Origin: Microbacterium sp. CFH 31415
GTDB taxonomy: Bacteria > Actinomycetota > Actinomycetes > Actinomycetales > Microbacteriaceae
NCBI RefSeq assembly: GCF_022538185.1
Contig: NZ_JAKYXC010000004.1
Location: 28,310 to 92,309, forward strand
DNA length: 64,000 bases
Direction: 5' to 3'
Translations under genes and position numbers: made by a program
Shown: positions 25,953-36,827 of the stretch, in pieces
How the letters are laid out: the number at the start of each line of letters is the position of its first letter
Position numbering within the stretch: position 1 is the first letter of the stretch
Notes under the pieces: model-generated
Database searches by the model: none
What the model saw: only the letters and a program-made list of their open reading frames with translations
What the model was told of the DNA's origin: nothing

Positions 25953-26501
25953 TCAGCGACCGGGAGGCGACGGGGCGGGCGGGTTGAGGTCGGGGTGCAG
26001 TGCCGTGAAGAGCGAGTACGGCTCGCCGTCGGGGTCGGGCTCGCGCTCCTTGAACTCCTCGAGCAGGTCGACGAGGCGCTGCTGCAGCTCGGCCTTGTGC
26101 TCTGCGTTGAGCTTGAGCCCGAGCCACGCGGTATCGAGTTCTTCGGGTTCGACGCCCTCGATCTGCTGCAGGAAGACCTCGACCAGGACGCGACTCCGGT
26201 GCGGCATCGGGGTGCGCCACGACAGGCCCGTCGCCCGGTAGGGCACCTCACGCGCGCCCTGCGCTCCGACGCGCTGGGGCTGAGCAGCGAGGAAGCCGGT
26301 CTGCGCCAGCGTGCGCACGTGATGGAGCATCGTGCCCGGGTTCACGCCGAGGAGCTCGGCGAGCTCCTTGTTCGTCCGCGACTCGAACGCGCACAGCCGC
26401 AGCACGCGCAGGCGCAGCGGTGAGCTCAGCGCGCGAAGGCGCGCCTCGTCGGCAGGATCGGTCGGCGGGCGCATCTCGGACCCGACACGCATCTCGGTCA
26501 C
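25953..26501 (-). CDS. ArsR-like winged-helix transcriptional regulator
   Basis: 182 residues. Winged helix at about residues 15-85 (LSSPLRLRVLRLCAFESRTNKELAELLGVNPGTMLHHVRTL in order), followed by an acidic C-terminal helical region. Two GTG codons are adjacent; the second (26501) is 6 bases from TAGTCT (26508-26513, reverse strand) and is preferred. Divergent from an MFS exporter, with two matching dyads between them, so it probably represses both. Confidence 0.87.
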   Translation of the reverse strand: MTEMRVGSEMRPPTDPADEARLRALSSPLRLRVLRLCAFESRTNKELAELLGVNPGTMLHHVRTLAQTGFLAAQPQRVGAQGAREVPYRATGLSWRTPMPHRSRVLVEVFLQQIEGVEPEELDTAWLGLKLNAEHKAELQQRLVDLLEEFKEREPDPDGEPYSLFTALHPDLNPPAPSPPGR

Positions 26502-26513
26502 CACGCCAGACTA

Positions 26514-26545
26514 GGCCACTGATTGACAACTCTCAATCAGTGGCC
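26514..26545. promoter_or_regulatory. ArsR-type operator 1
   Basis: Perfect 13-bp arms GGCCACTGATTGA / TCAATCAGTGGCC around CAACTC. The core TGATTGA-N6-TCAATCA holds a consensus -35 TTGACA (26523-26528) for the MFS gene and abuts the regulator's own -10. Confidence 0.85.
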
Positions 26546-26550
26546 GACAC

Positions 26551-26570
26551 TGATTGGCATGTCCCAATCA
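26551..26570. promoter_or_regulatory. ArsR-type operator 2, spanning the MFS start codon
   Basis: TGATTGG-CATGTC-CCAATCA: the same 7-6-7 architecture as operator 1, with its centre 31 bp away (three helical turns). It covers the ATG at 26559. Confidence 0.8.
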
Positions 26571-28001
26571 CCGGACGCGAACCGCGCCCCAGACGACATC
26601 GATGTCGACGACGCGATCCTGGCCGAGGCGCGGGCCGAGGCATCCGGAACCTCCTCCGCCGCGCGCGCCGACGCCGCAGCGGATGCGGATCAGCCCGACC
26701 CGCTTCCCACCCCGTCGCGGAGCGGATCGCTCTGGCGGGACCCCAACTTCCTGACGCTGTGGAGCGGCCAGGCGCTCAGCCAGTTCGGCGCGCAGATCGC
26801 CGAGCTCGCGATCCCGGTGCTGGCGGTGCTGCTGCTCAACGCCACCGAGTTCCAGGTGGGCGTGCTCAACGCGGCCAACGTCGCCGCCTTCCTGCTGGTG
26901 GGGCTGCCGGCAGGCGCGTGGATCGACCGCATGCGCAAGCGCCACGTCATGATCGCCGCCGACGTCGTGCGCGCCGGCGCGCTCGCGCTCGTGCCGCTGC
27001 TGTGGATCCTCGGGGTCCTGCAGATCTGGCACCTCGTGGTCATCGCGGCGATCATCGGCATCGCCACAGTGTTCTTCGACGTGTCGTACCAGAGCATCGT
27101 GCCGTCGCTGGTGCGCCCGAACCAGATCGCCGAGGCGAACGGCAAGCTGCAGTCCACGTACGAGCTCGCCAACATCGCCGGCCCGGGATTCGGCGGCTGG
27201 CTGATCGGCGTGGTCACGGCCCCCGTCGCCGTGCTCGCGACAGCCGGGACCTATGTGGTGTCGGCCTTCGCCCTCCTGGTCACGCGCGACCATGAGGAGG
27301 GACCCGACCCCGCCCAGCGCGGCCCGATCCTCCACGAGATCTGGGAGGGTCTGCGCTTCGTCTTCACCGAGAAGCTGCTGCGCCGCATCGTCGCGACGAC
27401 GGGCACGTCGAACTTCTTCAACACGGTGTCGACCACGCTGCTGCCGCTGTTCCTGCTGCGCGAGCTCGGATTCTCCCCGGCGTCGCTGGGCCTGATCTTC
27501 TCGCTCGCCTCGGTCGGCGGACTGCTCGGCGCCATGGCCACCCCGCACATCGTGCGGCTGATCGGCGAGGGCCGCGCGATCCCGGCTGCCGCGCTCGGCT
27601 TCAGCTTCGTCGCTCTGCTGCTGCCGGTGGCGGCGCTCACCCCCGCGTTCGCCTTCCCCCTGCTGGTCGGCCAGTTCTTCGTGATGAGCTTCATGGTGCT
27701 CGTGTACAACATCACGCAGGTGACGTTCCGGCAGCGGATCACGCCGCCCCGCCTGCTCGGGCGCATGAACGCCTCGGTGCGCTTCGTCATCTGGGGCGTG
27801 ATGCCGATCGCCGCGCTGCTCGCGGGTGTGCTCGGCACGTGGCTGGGCGTCATCCCGACGATGTGGATCGGTGCGATCGGCCAGCTGCTGTCGGCGGTGT
27901 TCGTCGTGTTCTCGCCGTTCTGGTCGATGCGCGAGCTCCCCGACCAGCACACCGGACCCGCCGCATCCGCCGCCTCCGCCGCATCCGCCGACGAGAAGTG
28001 A
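26559..28001 (+). CDS. MFS efflux transporter (DHA3-like)
   Basis: 480 residues: a 60-residue acidic/Ala-rich cytoplasmic N-terminus, then 12 membrane segments with AGAWIDRMRKRHVMI (loop 2-3 motif A variant) and AGPGFGGWLIG (motif C, antiporter). This matches macrolide/drug exporters such as the MefA-like group. ATG lies in operator 2; the promoter is TTGACA-N17-GACACT with 7 bases to ATG. Expected to be derepressed when the ArsR-like protein senses the drug. Confidence 0.9.
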   Translation: MSQSPDANRAPDDIDVDDAILAEARAEASGTSSAARADAAADADQPDPLPTPSRSGSLWRDPNFLTLWSGQALSQFGAQIAELAIPVLAVLLLNATEFQVGVLNAANVAAFLLVGLPAGAWIDRMRKRHVMIAADVVRAGALALVPLLWILGVLQIWHLVVIAAIIGIATVFFDVSYQSIVPSLVRPNQIAEANGKLQSTYELANIAGPGFGGWLIGVVTAPVAVLATAGTYVVSAFALLVTRDHEEGPDPAQRGPILHEIWEGLRFVFTEKLLRRIVATTGTSNFFNTVSTTLLPLFLLRELGFSPASLGLIFSLASVGGLLGAMATPHIVRLIGEGRAIPAAALGFSFVALLLPVAALTPAFAFPLLVGQFFVMSFMVLVYNITQVTFRQRITPPRLLGRMNASVRFVIWGVMPIAALLAGVLGTWLGVIPTMWIGAIGQLLSAVFVVFSPFWSMRELPDQHTGPAASAASAASADEK

Positions 28002-28010
28002 CCCGGCGGC

Positions 28011-28478
28011 TCACCCGTTCGCGACGGCCGTGCGGCCGCGCGTGACGCCCATCACGGCCAGCACCAGCTGTGCGAGGTAGGACAGGCCGATGAGCCCGGC
28101 GGAGATGGCGAACAGCGCCGCGGACGTCTGCGCCGTGATGCCGAACCACGACATGAGCACCGTGTCGAGCGGACCGCTGTCACCGGAGTCGGGCACCGTG
28201 AGCGCGCCGAGGACGATGCCGAGCCACAGCACGGCGCTCGCGATGTCGTAGAAGAGCCGCGTGGATCGCCCCCGCCGCACCTCGGGATCGAACAGCGTGA
28301 TCGCGGGCGGCACGAGCAGCAGCGCGATCACGATGAGGCCGTACACGATGCCGAAGAACCCGAGCCAGCCCACCTCGGCCCCGAGGTTGCCGCGTCCGAT
28401 GAAGAACAGCACCGGCAGGAAGACGGCCACCGGCCACTGGGCGTAGAACACGAAGCGACCGGTGCCCTCGATGTGCAT
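28011..28478 (-). CDS. four-helix membrane protein, unknown function
   Basis: 155 residues with four to five hydrophobic helices and a conserved-looking FDPEVRRGRSTRLFYDIAS loop. No family recognised. The frame extends upstream, but ATG 28478 is 6 bases from TACGGT (28485-28490, reverse strand). Convergent with the MFS gene, divergent from the polyketide synthase operon. Confidence 0.72.
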   Translation of the reverse strand: MHIEGTGRFVFYAQWPVAVFLPVLFFIGRGNLGAEVGWLGFFGIVYGLIVIALLLVPPAITLFDPEVRRGRSTRLFYDIASAVLWLGIVLGALTVPDSGDSGPLDTVLMSWFGITAQTSAALFAISAGLIGLSYLAQLVLAVMGVTRGRTAVANG

Positions 28479-28524
28479 GATCCGACCGTAGTACGCGAGC
28501 GGATGCCGCGGCCCGTGCTCTGCA

Positions 28525-28540
28525 CGAACCTGACGGTTCG
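28525..28540. promoter_or_regulatory. inverted repeat upstream of the polyketide operon
   Basis: CGAACC-TGAC-GGTTCG, followed by a CCCCGCGCGGGG palindrome (28551-28562) over the expected -35 region of the -10 TTAGGT (28574-28579). Candidate operators for an unknown regulator. Confidence 0.4.
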
Positions 28541-28585
28541 CACAAGACCACCCCGCGCGGGGCCTCGGGGTGCTTAGGTGTGAGC

Positions 28586-29755
28586 ATGAGTCCGCGCATC
28601 GTCTCGATCGGAACTGCCGTCCCGACGACCCGCGTCGCCCAGACGGAGGCGCGCGACCTGTTCGCGACGCAGCCCGGCGTCGACCGCCTGACCGCACGGC
28701 TGATCCGCGCGGCGTTCGACGCCGCCGAGATCGAGCACCGGCATACCGTGCTCGCCCAGCTCGCCCTGTCGGGGGTGCCCGGTCCCGACGACGGCACGGC
28801 GTTCATCGACGCCGAGCGCGGCCTCCTCCGCCCGACGACCGGCACGCGCAACGACCTGTACATCCGCACGGCGCCGGCGCTCTACGCCGAAGCGGCCCGC
28901 ACCGCGATGGCGGACGCCGAGATCGAGGCATCCGCCATCACCCATGTCGTGACCGTCTCCTGCACCGGATTCTTCGCCCCCGGGCCGGACTACCGGCTCG
29001 TGCGCGACCTCGGCCTCGACCCGTCGGTCGAGCGCTACCACCTCGGCTTCATCGGCTGCGCGGCAGCGATGCCCGGACTGCGGCTCGCGTCGCGCATCGC
29101 CGATTCCGACCCGGCGGCCGTCGTGCTCGTGGTGTGCGTCGAGCTGTGCACGCTGCACATCCGGCCGTCGGCCGATCCGCAGCAGATCGTGGCCGCGTCG
29201 GTCTTCGCCGACGGGGCCGCCGCGGCCGTGGTCACCGCCGACCCGGACGCGGGGCGCGAGGGCGGGCTCGAGCTCGACCGCTTCTCGACCGCGCTGACAG
29301 CGGAGGGCGAAGCCGACATGGTCTGGACCATCGGCGACCACGGGTTCGAGATGATCCTGTCGGCCGAGGTGCCCCGCATCGTCGGACGCGAGATTCGCGG
29401 CGCGGTCGACCGCTTCCTCGCGGGCGAGGCGACGCCCGACGTCTGGGCGGTCCATCCCGGCGGGCGCAGCGTGCTCGACCGCGTCGAGGCGGGCCTCGAG
29501 CTTCCGCCCACCGCTCTCGACGCCTCGCGCGGCGTGCTCCGCGACTACGGCAACATGTCGAGCGCCACGATCCTGTTCATCCTCGAGCGGATGCTGCGCG
29601 ATGACGCCGTCGCCGACGGAGCGCGGCTCGCCGCCCTGGCGTTCGGGCCCGGGCTGACCATCGAATCGGCGCTGCTCACCAAGCGCGGCGCCACGGGTGC
29701 TGCGGTCGCCGATGCGCCGGCAGGGGCGGCGGTCGGGGCGGTCGCCGGCGCATGA
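28586..29755 (+). CDS. type III polyketide synthase
   Basis: 389 residues with the thiolase-fold catalytic triad Cys158 (GFIGCAAAMPGL), His290 (WAVHPGG) and Asn323 (DYGNMSS). It condenses an acyl-CoA starter with malonyl-CoA units to alkylresorcinols or pyrones. An Ala-rich C-terminal tail of about 25 residues is extra. Start ATG 28586 is 6 bases after TTAGGT. The stop overlaps the methyltransferase (ATGA). Gene order PKS-methyltransferase-flavoprotein equals the srsABC phenolic-lipid operon of Streptomyces griseus. Confidence 0.93.
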   Translation: MSPRIVSIGTAVPTTRVAQTEARDLFATQPGVDRLTARLIRAAFDAAEIEHRHTVLAQLALSGVPGPDDGTAFIDAERGLLRPTTGTRNDLYIRTAPALYAEAARTAMADAEIEASAITHVVTVSCTGFFAPGPDYRLVRDLGLDPSVERYHLGFIGCAAAMPGLRLASRIADSDPAAVVLVVCVELCTLHIRPSADPQQIVAASVFADGAAAAVVTADPDAGREGGLELDRFSTALTAEGEADMVWTIGDHGFEMILSAEVPRIVGREIRGAVDRFLAGEATPDVWAVHPGGRSVLDRVEAGLELPPTALDASRGVLRDYGNMSSATILFILERMLRDDAVADGARLAALAFGPGLTIESALLTKRGATGAAVADAPAGAAVGAVAGA

Positions 29756-30501
29756 GCCTGGCGGTCCGCGACATCGAGCTCGAGGAGCTCATGGACGATC
29801 CGGCCTGCGATCCGCGGCGCCTGCGCGCAACCCTGCGCCGGTTCGGCACCATCAACCGACTCTTCTCGGGCTGGGGCTTCGCCTACCGCGCCCGTCTGGC
29901 CCCGCACCTCGCTGCGCTCGGCCGCCCCGCACGGGTGCTCGACCTGGGCTCGGGGGGAGGCGACCTCGTACTCCGGCTCGCGCGGCTCGCGGCCAAGGAC
30001 GGGCTCGACGTGACCTGGTCCGGAGTCGACCCCGACCCGCGCTCGCACGAGGTCGCGATCGGCCGGGACGCCCCGTCGAACGTGCGCTTCCGGCTGGCGG
30101 ATGCCGCGACCCTGGTCGCCGAGGGCGATACCTTCGACGCGGTGCTGTCCAACCACGTCCTCCACCACCTCGGCGAGAACACGGCGACGTTCCTGTCGCA
30201 GTCGCGCGCGCTCTCGCACGGCCTGGTGCTGCACGGCGACATCGCGCGCGGCCGGATGCCGTACGTCCTGTACGCGGTGGCCGTCACCCCGTTCGCACCC
30301 GGGACCTTCCTGCGCACCGACGGGCTGCGCTCGATCCGCCGCAGCTACACGCACGACGAGCTGCGTCGCCTTCTCGATTGCGCGGAGCCCGGTGCCTGGG
30401 ACGTGACCGGGCACGCGCCGTTCCGGCTGCTCGCCGCGGCACCCGGGCTCGCGCCGGCGCCGGGGCACGGCGCCGCACGCAGGGAGTCGCCGGGTGCCTG
30501 A
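29752..30501 (+). CDS. class I SAM-dependent methyltransferase
   Basis: 249 residues. Motif I VLDLGSGGGDLVLRLA, acidic SGVDPDPRS and post-motif LSNHVLHHL. In the srs-type pathway the equivalent enzyme methylates the resorcinol ring or hydroxyl; that assignment here is by context. Overlaps both neighbours (4 and 8 bases), so the three genes are translated from one message. Confidence 0.9.
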   Translation: MSLAVRDIELEELMDDPACDPRRLRATLRRFGTINRLFSGWGFAYRARLAPHLAALGRPARVLDLGSGGGDLVLRLARLAAKDGLDVTWSGVDPDPRSHEVAIGRDAPSNVRFRLADAATLVAEGDTFDAVLSNHVLHHLGENTATFLSQSRALSHGLVLHGDIARGRMPYVLYAVAVTPFAPGTFLRTDGLRSIRRSYTHDELRRLLDCAEPGAWDVTGHAPFRLLAAAPGLAPAPGHGAARRESPGA

Positions 30502-31636
30502 CGTCGTCGTCATCGGCGCGGGGCCGGTCGGCACGCTGCTCGCGGGCGACCTCGCCCGTCGCGGTGTCGACGTCGCCCTGTACGAGCGCCGTCCCACCGC
30601 CGGGGGCGGGACGCGGGCGATCGGCGTGCACGCGCCCGTGCTCGCCGCCCTCGAACCGGGCGGCGTGACGGAGCGACTGCTCGCGGCCGCGGCCCGGGTC
30701 CCCCGCGGCGAGGCGCGCTCGGGCGGACGCGTCCTGGGATCGCTGTCGTTCTCGCGTCTGTCGACGCGCTTCCCGTTCGTCGCGACGCTGCCGCAGGCCG
30801 CGACCGAGGCGGTGCTCGCCGCCGATTCCCCCGAGCCGACCCGCGGGGCGACGGCGATGTCGATCGCGCCCCGCCCCGACGGGGTGCGCGTGCGCATCGG
30901 CGTCGGTGGGCGCCCGACTGAGCTGACGGCGCCGATCGTGGTCGTCGCGACCGGTGCGGGAGGGCGCGACCTCGTCTTCCGCTCCGGTGCCGTGCGTGCG
31001 CACGAGTATCGCGACCGGTACCTGATGGCGGATGCCGCGACCGGCCCTCGCGCCGACGACGACCTCGCCGTGATCCACCTCGATCGAGACGGCGTGCTCG
31101 AGTCGTTCCCACTCCCGGACGGGTATCGGCGCTTCGTCACCTGGGACCGTCCGGGAGCAGACCCCGACCCCGCAGCACGCACAGCACGCCTGCGCGCCGC
31201 CCTCGACGCGCGAGGCGAGGGCGAGGCATCCGTCACCGTCTCACAGGCGACCGCCTTCGGCGTGCGGCGGATGGTCGCCGCGCGCCTGCGCAACGGCCGG
31301 GTGATCGTGATCGGGGATGCCGCGCACGAGGTCAGCCCGATCGGAGGTCAGGGCATGAACCTGGGTCTTCTCGACGCCGCGACCCTCGCGCCGCTGCTCG
31401 CGACGTGGGTGCGCAGCGGAGCAGCGCCGGACGCGGACCTTGCGCGGTGGGAGGCACGCCGGATCGCGTCGGCCCGCACCGCCGCACGTCTGGCCGCGGC
31501 GAACACGGTGCTCGGACGGAGCGCGCCTCGGGCCGTCGACGCGGGTCGGCGCACGCTGGTCCGCACGATGCTGACTCCTCCCGTCGACCGCATCTTCGCC
31601 CGCGCCTACTCGATGGGGTTCGACGCCGACGCCTGA
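30494..31636 (+). CDS. FAD-dependent monooxygenase
   Basis: 380 residues: dinucleotide-binding GAGPVGTLLAGDLARRG at the N-terminus and the FAD-site motif GDAAHEVSPIGGQGMNLGL, as in aromatic-ring hydroxylases (PHBH type). By analogy with SrsC it would hydroxylate the alkylresorcinol ring toward a hydroquinone/quinone. GTG start overlaps the methyltransferase stop. Confidence 0.9.
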   Translation: MPDVVVIGAGPVGTLLAGDLARRGVDVALYERRPTAGGGTRAIGVHAPVLAALEPGGVTERLLAAAARVPRGEARSGGRVLGSLSFSRLSTRFPFVATLPQAATEAVLAADSPEPTRGATAMSIAPRPDGVRVRIGVGGRPTELTAPIVVVATGAGGRDLVFRSGAVRAHEYRDRYLMADAATGPRADDDLAVIHLDRDGVLESFPLPDGYRRFVTWDRPGADPDPAARTARLRAALDARGEGEASVTVSQATAFGVRRMVAARLRNGRVIVIGDAAHEVSPIGGQGMNLGLLDAATLAPLLATWVRSGAAPDADLARWEARRIASARTAARLAAANTVLGRSAPRAVDAGRRTLVRTMLTPPVDRIFARAYSMGFDADA

Positions 31637-31659
31637 CCGACCTCGCGCGTCACCCCGCC

Positions 31660-32502
31660 TCACCCTGCCAGCGCGGCGCCGCTCGCGACGAGCTGTGCGG
31701 CCAGCAGGAGCGCGGCGAGCATGACGAGCCGGAACAGCACGCGCGCGGGGGGCCGGACGAGCGCACGCACGATCGTCCACCCTGCGACCCCGACGACGCC
31801 GGCGAAGAAGAGCCATGAGACGAGGGAGACCGTCGCGAGGTCGCCTCCCGACGTGCCGAGGAGCACCGCGATCCCGCCGGCCAGCACCGCGCTCGCGGCG
31901 AGGACAGCCGAGACCCGCGCCCCCAGCCGGTGCGGCAGCCCGCGCACGCCGGTGCGGGCGTCGTCGTCGAGGTCGGGCAGGACGTTGGTCAGATGCACCG
32001 CCGAGCCCAGAGCCGCGCCCGCGATCCATGCCCACCCCGGCGCGAACACCGGTTCGGGCGCCGACAGCGTCGCGAGCGACGGGAAGATCCCGAAGCTCAC
32101 GATGAACGGCACGATCGACAGCACGCCCGACTTCAGCCCCGCGTTGTACGCCCACGCCGATCCGAGGAACAGCGCGTGCGCCGCGAGCATCCGCCAGCCG
32201 AGAGGTGCCGACAGTGCGAGCGCGACGAGCAGGGCGACGGATGCTGCGCCCCACGCCGCCCGCAGCGAGACGTCGCCCCGTGCGAGGGGCTTGTCGGTGC
32301 GGCCGACGGCTCGGTCGCGCGCCGCGTCGAGCGCGTCGTTCGAGATGCCGATCGACACCTGGCCCGCGAAGACGGCGAGGGTCAGCAGCGCCAGGCGCCA
32401 CGGCTCGAGGCCGACGGCGAGGCCCAGCGTGAGCGCGAGGATCGTGACGACCAGCGTCGGGCCGGGATGGGTCGACCCCCACAGGGCCCGGACGGTGCGC
32501 AC
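31660..32502 (-). CDS. UbiA family prenyltransferase
   Basis: 280 residues with about eight to nine helices and both Asp-rich motifs: NDALDAARDRA (NDxxDxxxD) and DLDDD. UbiA enzymes attach polyprenyl chains to aromatic rings or process prenyl diphosphates. It faces the PKS operon tail to tail (23 bases between stops), which suggests that a prenylated or isoprenoid-linked product may be made, but it could instead serve menaquinone or carotenoid metabolism. Confidence 0.9.
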   Translation of the reverse strand: MRTVRALWGSTHPGPTLVVTILALTLGLAVGLEPWRLALLTLAVFAGQVSIGISNDALDAARDRAVGRTDKPLARGDVSLRAAWGAASVALLVALALSAPLGWRMLAAHALFLGSAWAYNAGLKSGVLSIVPFIVSFGIFPSLATLSAPEPVFAPGWAWIAGAALGSAVHLTNVLPDLDDDARTGVRGLPHRLGARVSAVLAASAVLAGGIAVLLGTSGGDLATVSLVSWLFFAGVVGVAGWTIVRALVRPPARVLFRLVMLAALLLAAQLVASGAALAG

Positions 32503-32530
32503 GCTCCGATGCTCTCACGGAGCGGGAGCG

Positions 32531-34732
<2,202 letters not shown>

Positions 34733-34754
34733 GTCTCTCCTGAAGTCTTCTCAC

Positions 34755-34781
34755 AAAGTTGAGTCGTGATGACTCAACTTT
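34755..34781. promoter_or_regulatory. HAIR element (HspR operator)
   Basis: Perfect 10-bp arms AAAGTTGAGT and ACTCAACTTT separated by CGTGATG. This matches the HAIR consensus CTTGAGT-N7-ACTCAAG recognised by HspR, the heat-shock repressor of the dnaK and clpB regulon. No hspR gene lies in the window. Confidence 0.9.
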
Positions 34782-34888
34782 AGCAGGAGAGTGGATGCCA
34801 CGGCAATGCGTGCGCCCGATCGTCAAGGGGTTGATTCGTCCGGCGAGCGGGAGAACGCTGGGATCCACCCACACGAACAGAGGAGTTC

Positions 34889-35104
34889 ATGATGAGCAGC
34901 ACGACGGTCGCGCGCGTCACGACGATCACCGCCCGGTCCCCCGAGAGCTTCGAGGCGGCTGTCCGAGAGGGCATCGCCCGCTCGCACCAGACGCTGCGCA
35001 ACGTCAGCGGAGCATGGGTGAAGGAGCAGAAGGTCGAGTGCACCGACGGCGAGATCACCTCGTACCAGGTGGCATTGGAGGTCACGTTCGTCCTCGACGA
35101 CTGA
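34889..35104 (+). CDS. dodecin family protein
   Basis: 71 residues, matching dodecin in length and pattern (SPESFEAAVREGIARSHQT, then VKEQKVECTDGEI and YQVALEVTFVL). Dodecins form hollow dodecamers that store flavins or CoA. GAGGAG RBS before ATG; a second ATG is codon 2. Divergent from clpB, sharing the HAIR-containing upstream region; ends 1 base before the SulP stop. Confidence 0.88.
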   Translation: MMSSTTVARVTTITARSPESFEAAVREGIARSHQTLRNVSGAWVKEQKVECTDGEITSYQVALEVTFVLDD

Positions 35105-35105
35105 G

Positions 35106-36776
35106 CTACGGCCGGTCGCCGATCTCCGCGCGGGCATCGGCGTGCGCACGGCGCAGCGTCTCACCGACCCACTCGGTGCCCTTGTAGACGTTCCGCTCGC
35201 CGATGTCCTCGAGCAGCCCGCCCGCCTCGAGCGCGTCGATCACGCGGTCCTCGGTCGCGACGACCTTCAGGCTCGAGTCAGCATCGCGCAGCTGATGTGC
35301 GAAGCGGCGCAGCACGTCCACGAGCGACAGCCCGATCTGGTCGGTGCCGCGCAGGCGGACGATGACGACGGCGTTGCGCGACGCCCGGCTGACTTCCGGC
35401 AGCTGCTTCTCGAAGATCGGCGCGCTGGCGAAGAACAGGCTGCCGTAGGGCTGCAGCACCAGCACGGCGTCGGGCGGCACGACCGCAGGCGGCTCCGACT
35501 CGCGCAGGCGGCCGCCGGGCTCGATGTGCACGGCGCGCACGCGCACGCGGTTGGACTGCTGGCCGACGTACAGGATGATCCCGAGGCCGACGCCGGCGAG
35601 CACGGCGAACTGCAGCGGGATCACGAGCGTCAGCCCGAACGTGACCGCCATGACGGCCGTCGGCAACGGGCCCGACTTCGTCACCGAGTAGATCCGGCTG
35701 GGCTTGATCGCCCCGAATCCGACCACCATGAGCAGGCCCGCGAGCGCGGGCATGGCGATGAAGGCGACGAGGTCGGAGGCGGCGAACACGACGACGGCCA
35801 TCACCGCCGCCGCGATGAAGAGCGCGAGGCGCGTCTGCGCGCCCGACTGCACGATGATCGACGATCCCGACATCGACCCCCCGACCGGCATGCCCTGGAA
35901 GAGGCCCGACATGACATTGCCCGCGCCTTGACCGATGAAGTCGCGGTTCGCGTCCGCCGGACGACCGTCTGCCGTGGGGATGCCTGCTGACACCGCCGCG
36001 CCCTGCACCAGGCCGATGAAGGCCAGCGACACCGCCGGGATGATCAGCACCGGGATGTCGGCGGCGCTCGGCAGCACCGGCGCGGGCAGCCCGCGCGGAA
36101 CGTCGACGATGTCGCGCAGCTGGGCCACCGGGTCGCCGACCCACAGGTTGAGGAGCACGGCGCACACCGAGCCGGCGATGACCGCGACGACGAGCCCCAG
36201 GCTCCCGACGGGGGTGGGTCGCAGCACGACGATGAGCAGGATCGCGATGGTGCCGACCACGACCGATGCGATGCTCCACTGCCCGATGTGCACGAGCACG
36301 TCGATGGTCTTCAGCAGCCGGTTGGCACCCCGCCCGGGATAGCCGGTGAAGTTCGAGAGCTGCCCGAGAATGATGTTCACGCCGATCGCCGTGACGAACC
36401 CGGTCATCACCGCGGTCGGCACAAAGCTCACCAGACGGCCGGCCCGGGCGAAGCCCGCGATCGCCATGACCACGCCCGTGAGGATCGCGAGCGTGAACAG
36501 CGCGCGGTCGGGATCCGGGCGAGAGGCGAGGTCGGCGTCCGACACGACCAGCGCCATCGCGCTCGTCGCCTGCACGGCCATGAACGCGCTGCTCGTGACG
36601 AACGCGGCGCCGGCCATCCCGAACAGGTAGGCGTAGAGCCCCGCGAGTGGATTCACGCCGGCGAGCAGTCCGGCCGCGAGACCGTCGGGGACGGCCTCCA
36701 CGCCCAGCACCAGGCCGGCCGCGGCATCCTTCCCCAGAGTCTTGCGGGAGAACCACCGCTTCGGATCGATCCGCAC
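35106..36776 (-). CDS. SulP family anion transporter with STAS domain
   Basis: 556 residues: about 12-14 membrane segments (first half GLVLGVEAVPDGLAAGLLAG, then NRDFIGQGAGNVMSGLFQG, the conserved QGxGN signature) and a C-terminal STAS domain (VLQPYGSLFFASAPIFEKQL). Carries sulfate, bicarbonate or another anion. Two in-frame GTG codons exist; 36776 is preferred because it is 6 bases after TACGGT (36783-36788, reverse strand), whereas 36782 abuts the -10 box. Confidence 0.9.
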   Translation of the reverse strand: MRIDPKRWFSRKTLGKDAAAGLVLGVEAVPDGLAAGLLAGVNPLAGLYAYLFGMAGAAFVTSSAFMAVQATSAMALVVSDADLASRPDPDRALFTLAILTGVVMAIAGFARAGRLVSFVPTAVMTGFVTAIGVNIILGQLSNFTGYPGRGANRLLKTIDVLVHIGQWSIASVVVGTIAILLIVVLRPTPVGSLGLVVAVIAGSVCAVLLNLWVGDPVAQLRDIVDVPRGLPAPVLPSAADIPVLIIPAVSLAFIGLVQGAAVSAGIPTADGRPADANRDFIGQGAGNVMSGLFQGMPVGGSMSGSSIIVQSGAQTRLALFIAAAVMAVVVFAASDLVAFIAMPALAGLLMVVGFGAIKPSRIYSVTKSGPLPTAVMAVTFGLTLVIPLQFAVLAGVGLGIILYVGQQSNRVRVRAVHIEPGGRLRESEPPAVVPPDAVLVLQPYGSLFFASAPIFEKQLPEVSRASRNAVVIVRLRGTDQIGLSLVDVLRRFAHQLRDADSSLKVVATEDRVIDALEAGGLLEDIGERNVYKGTEWVGETLRRAHADARAEIGDRP

Positions 36777-36827
36777 GCTCACACCGTAGTGATGTGGACG
36801 CTGCGCGGCGTCGCCCGCCGCGGGTGG

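Noticed and set aside
36777..36782. GTG at 36782 as the SulP start
   Set aside because: It directly abuts the -10 box TACGGT, leaving no room for a transcription start; the GTG two codons later fits the 6-base rule.
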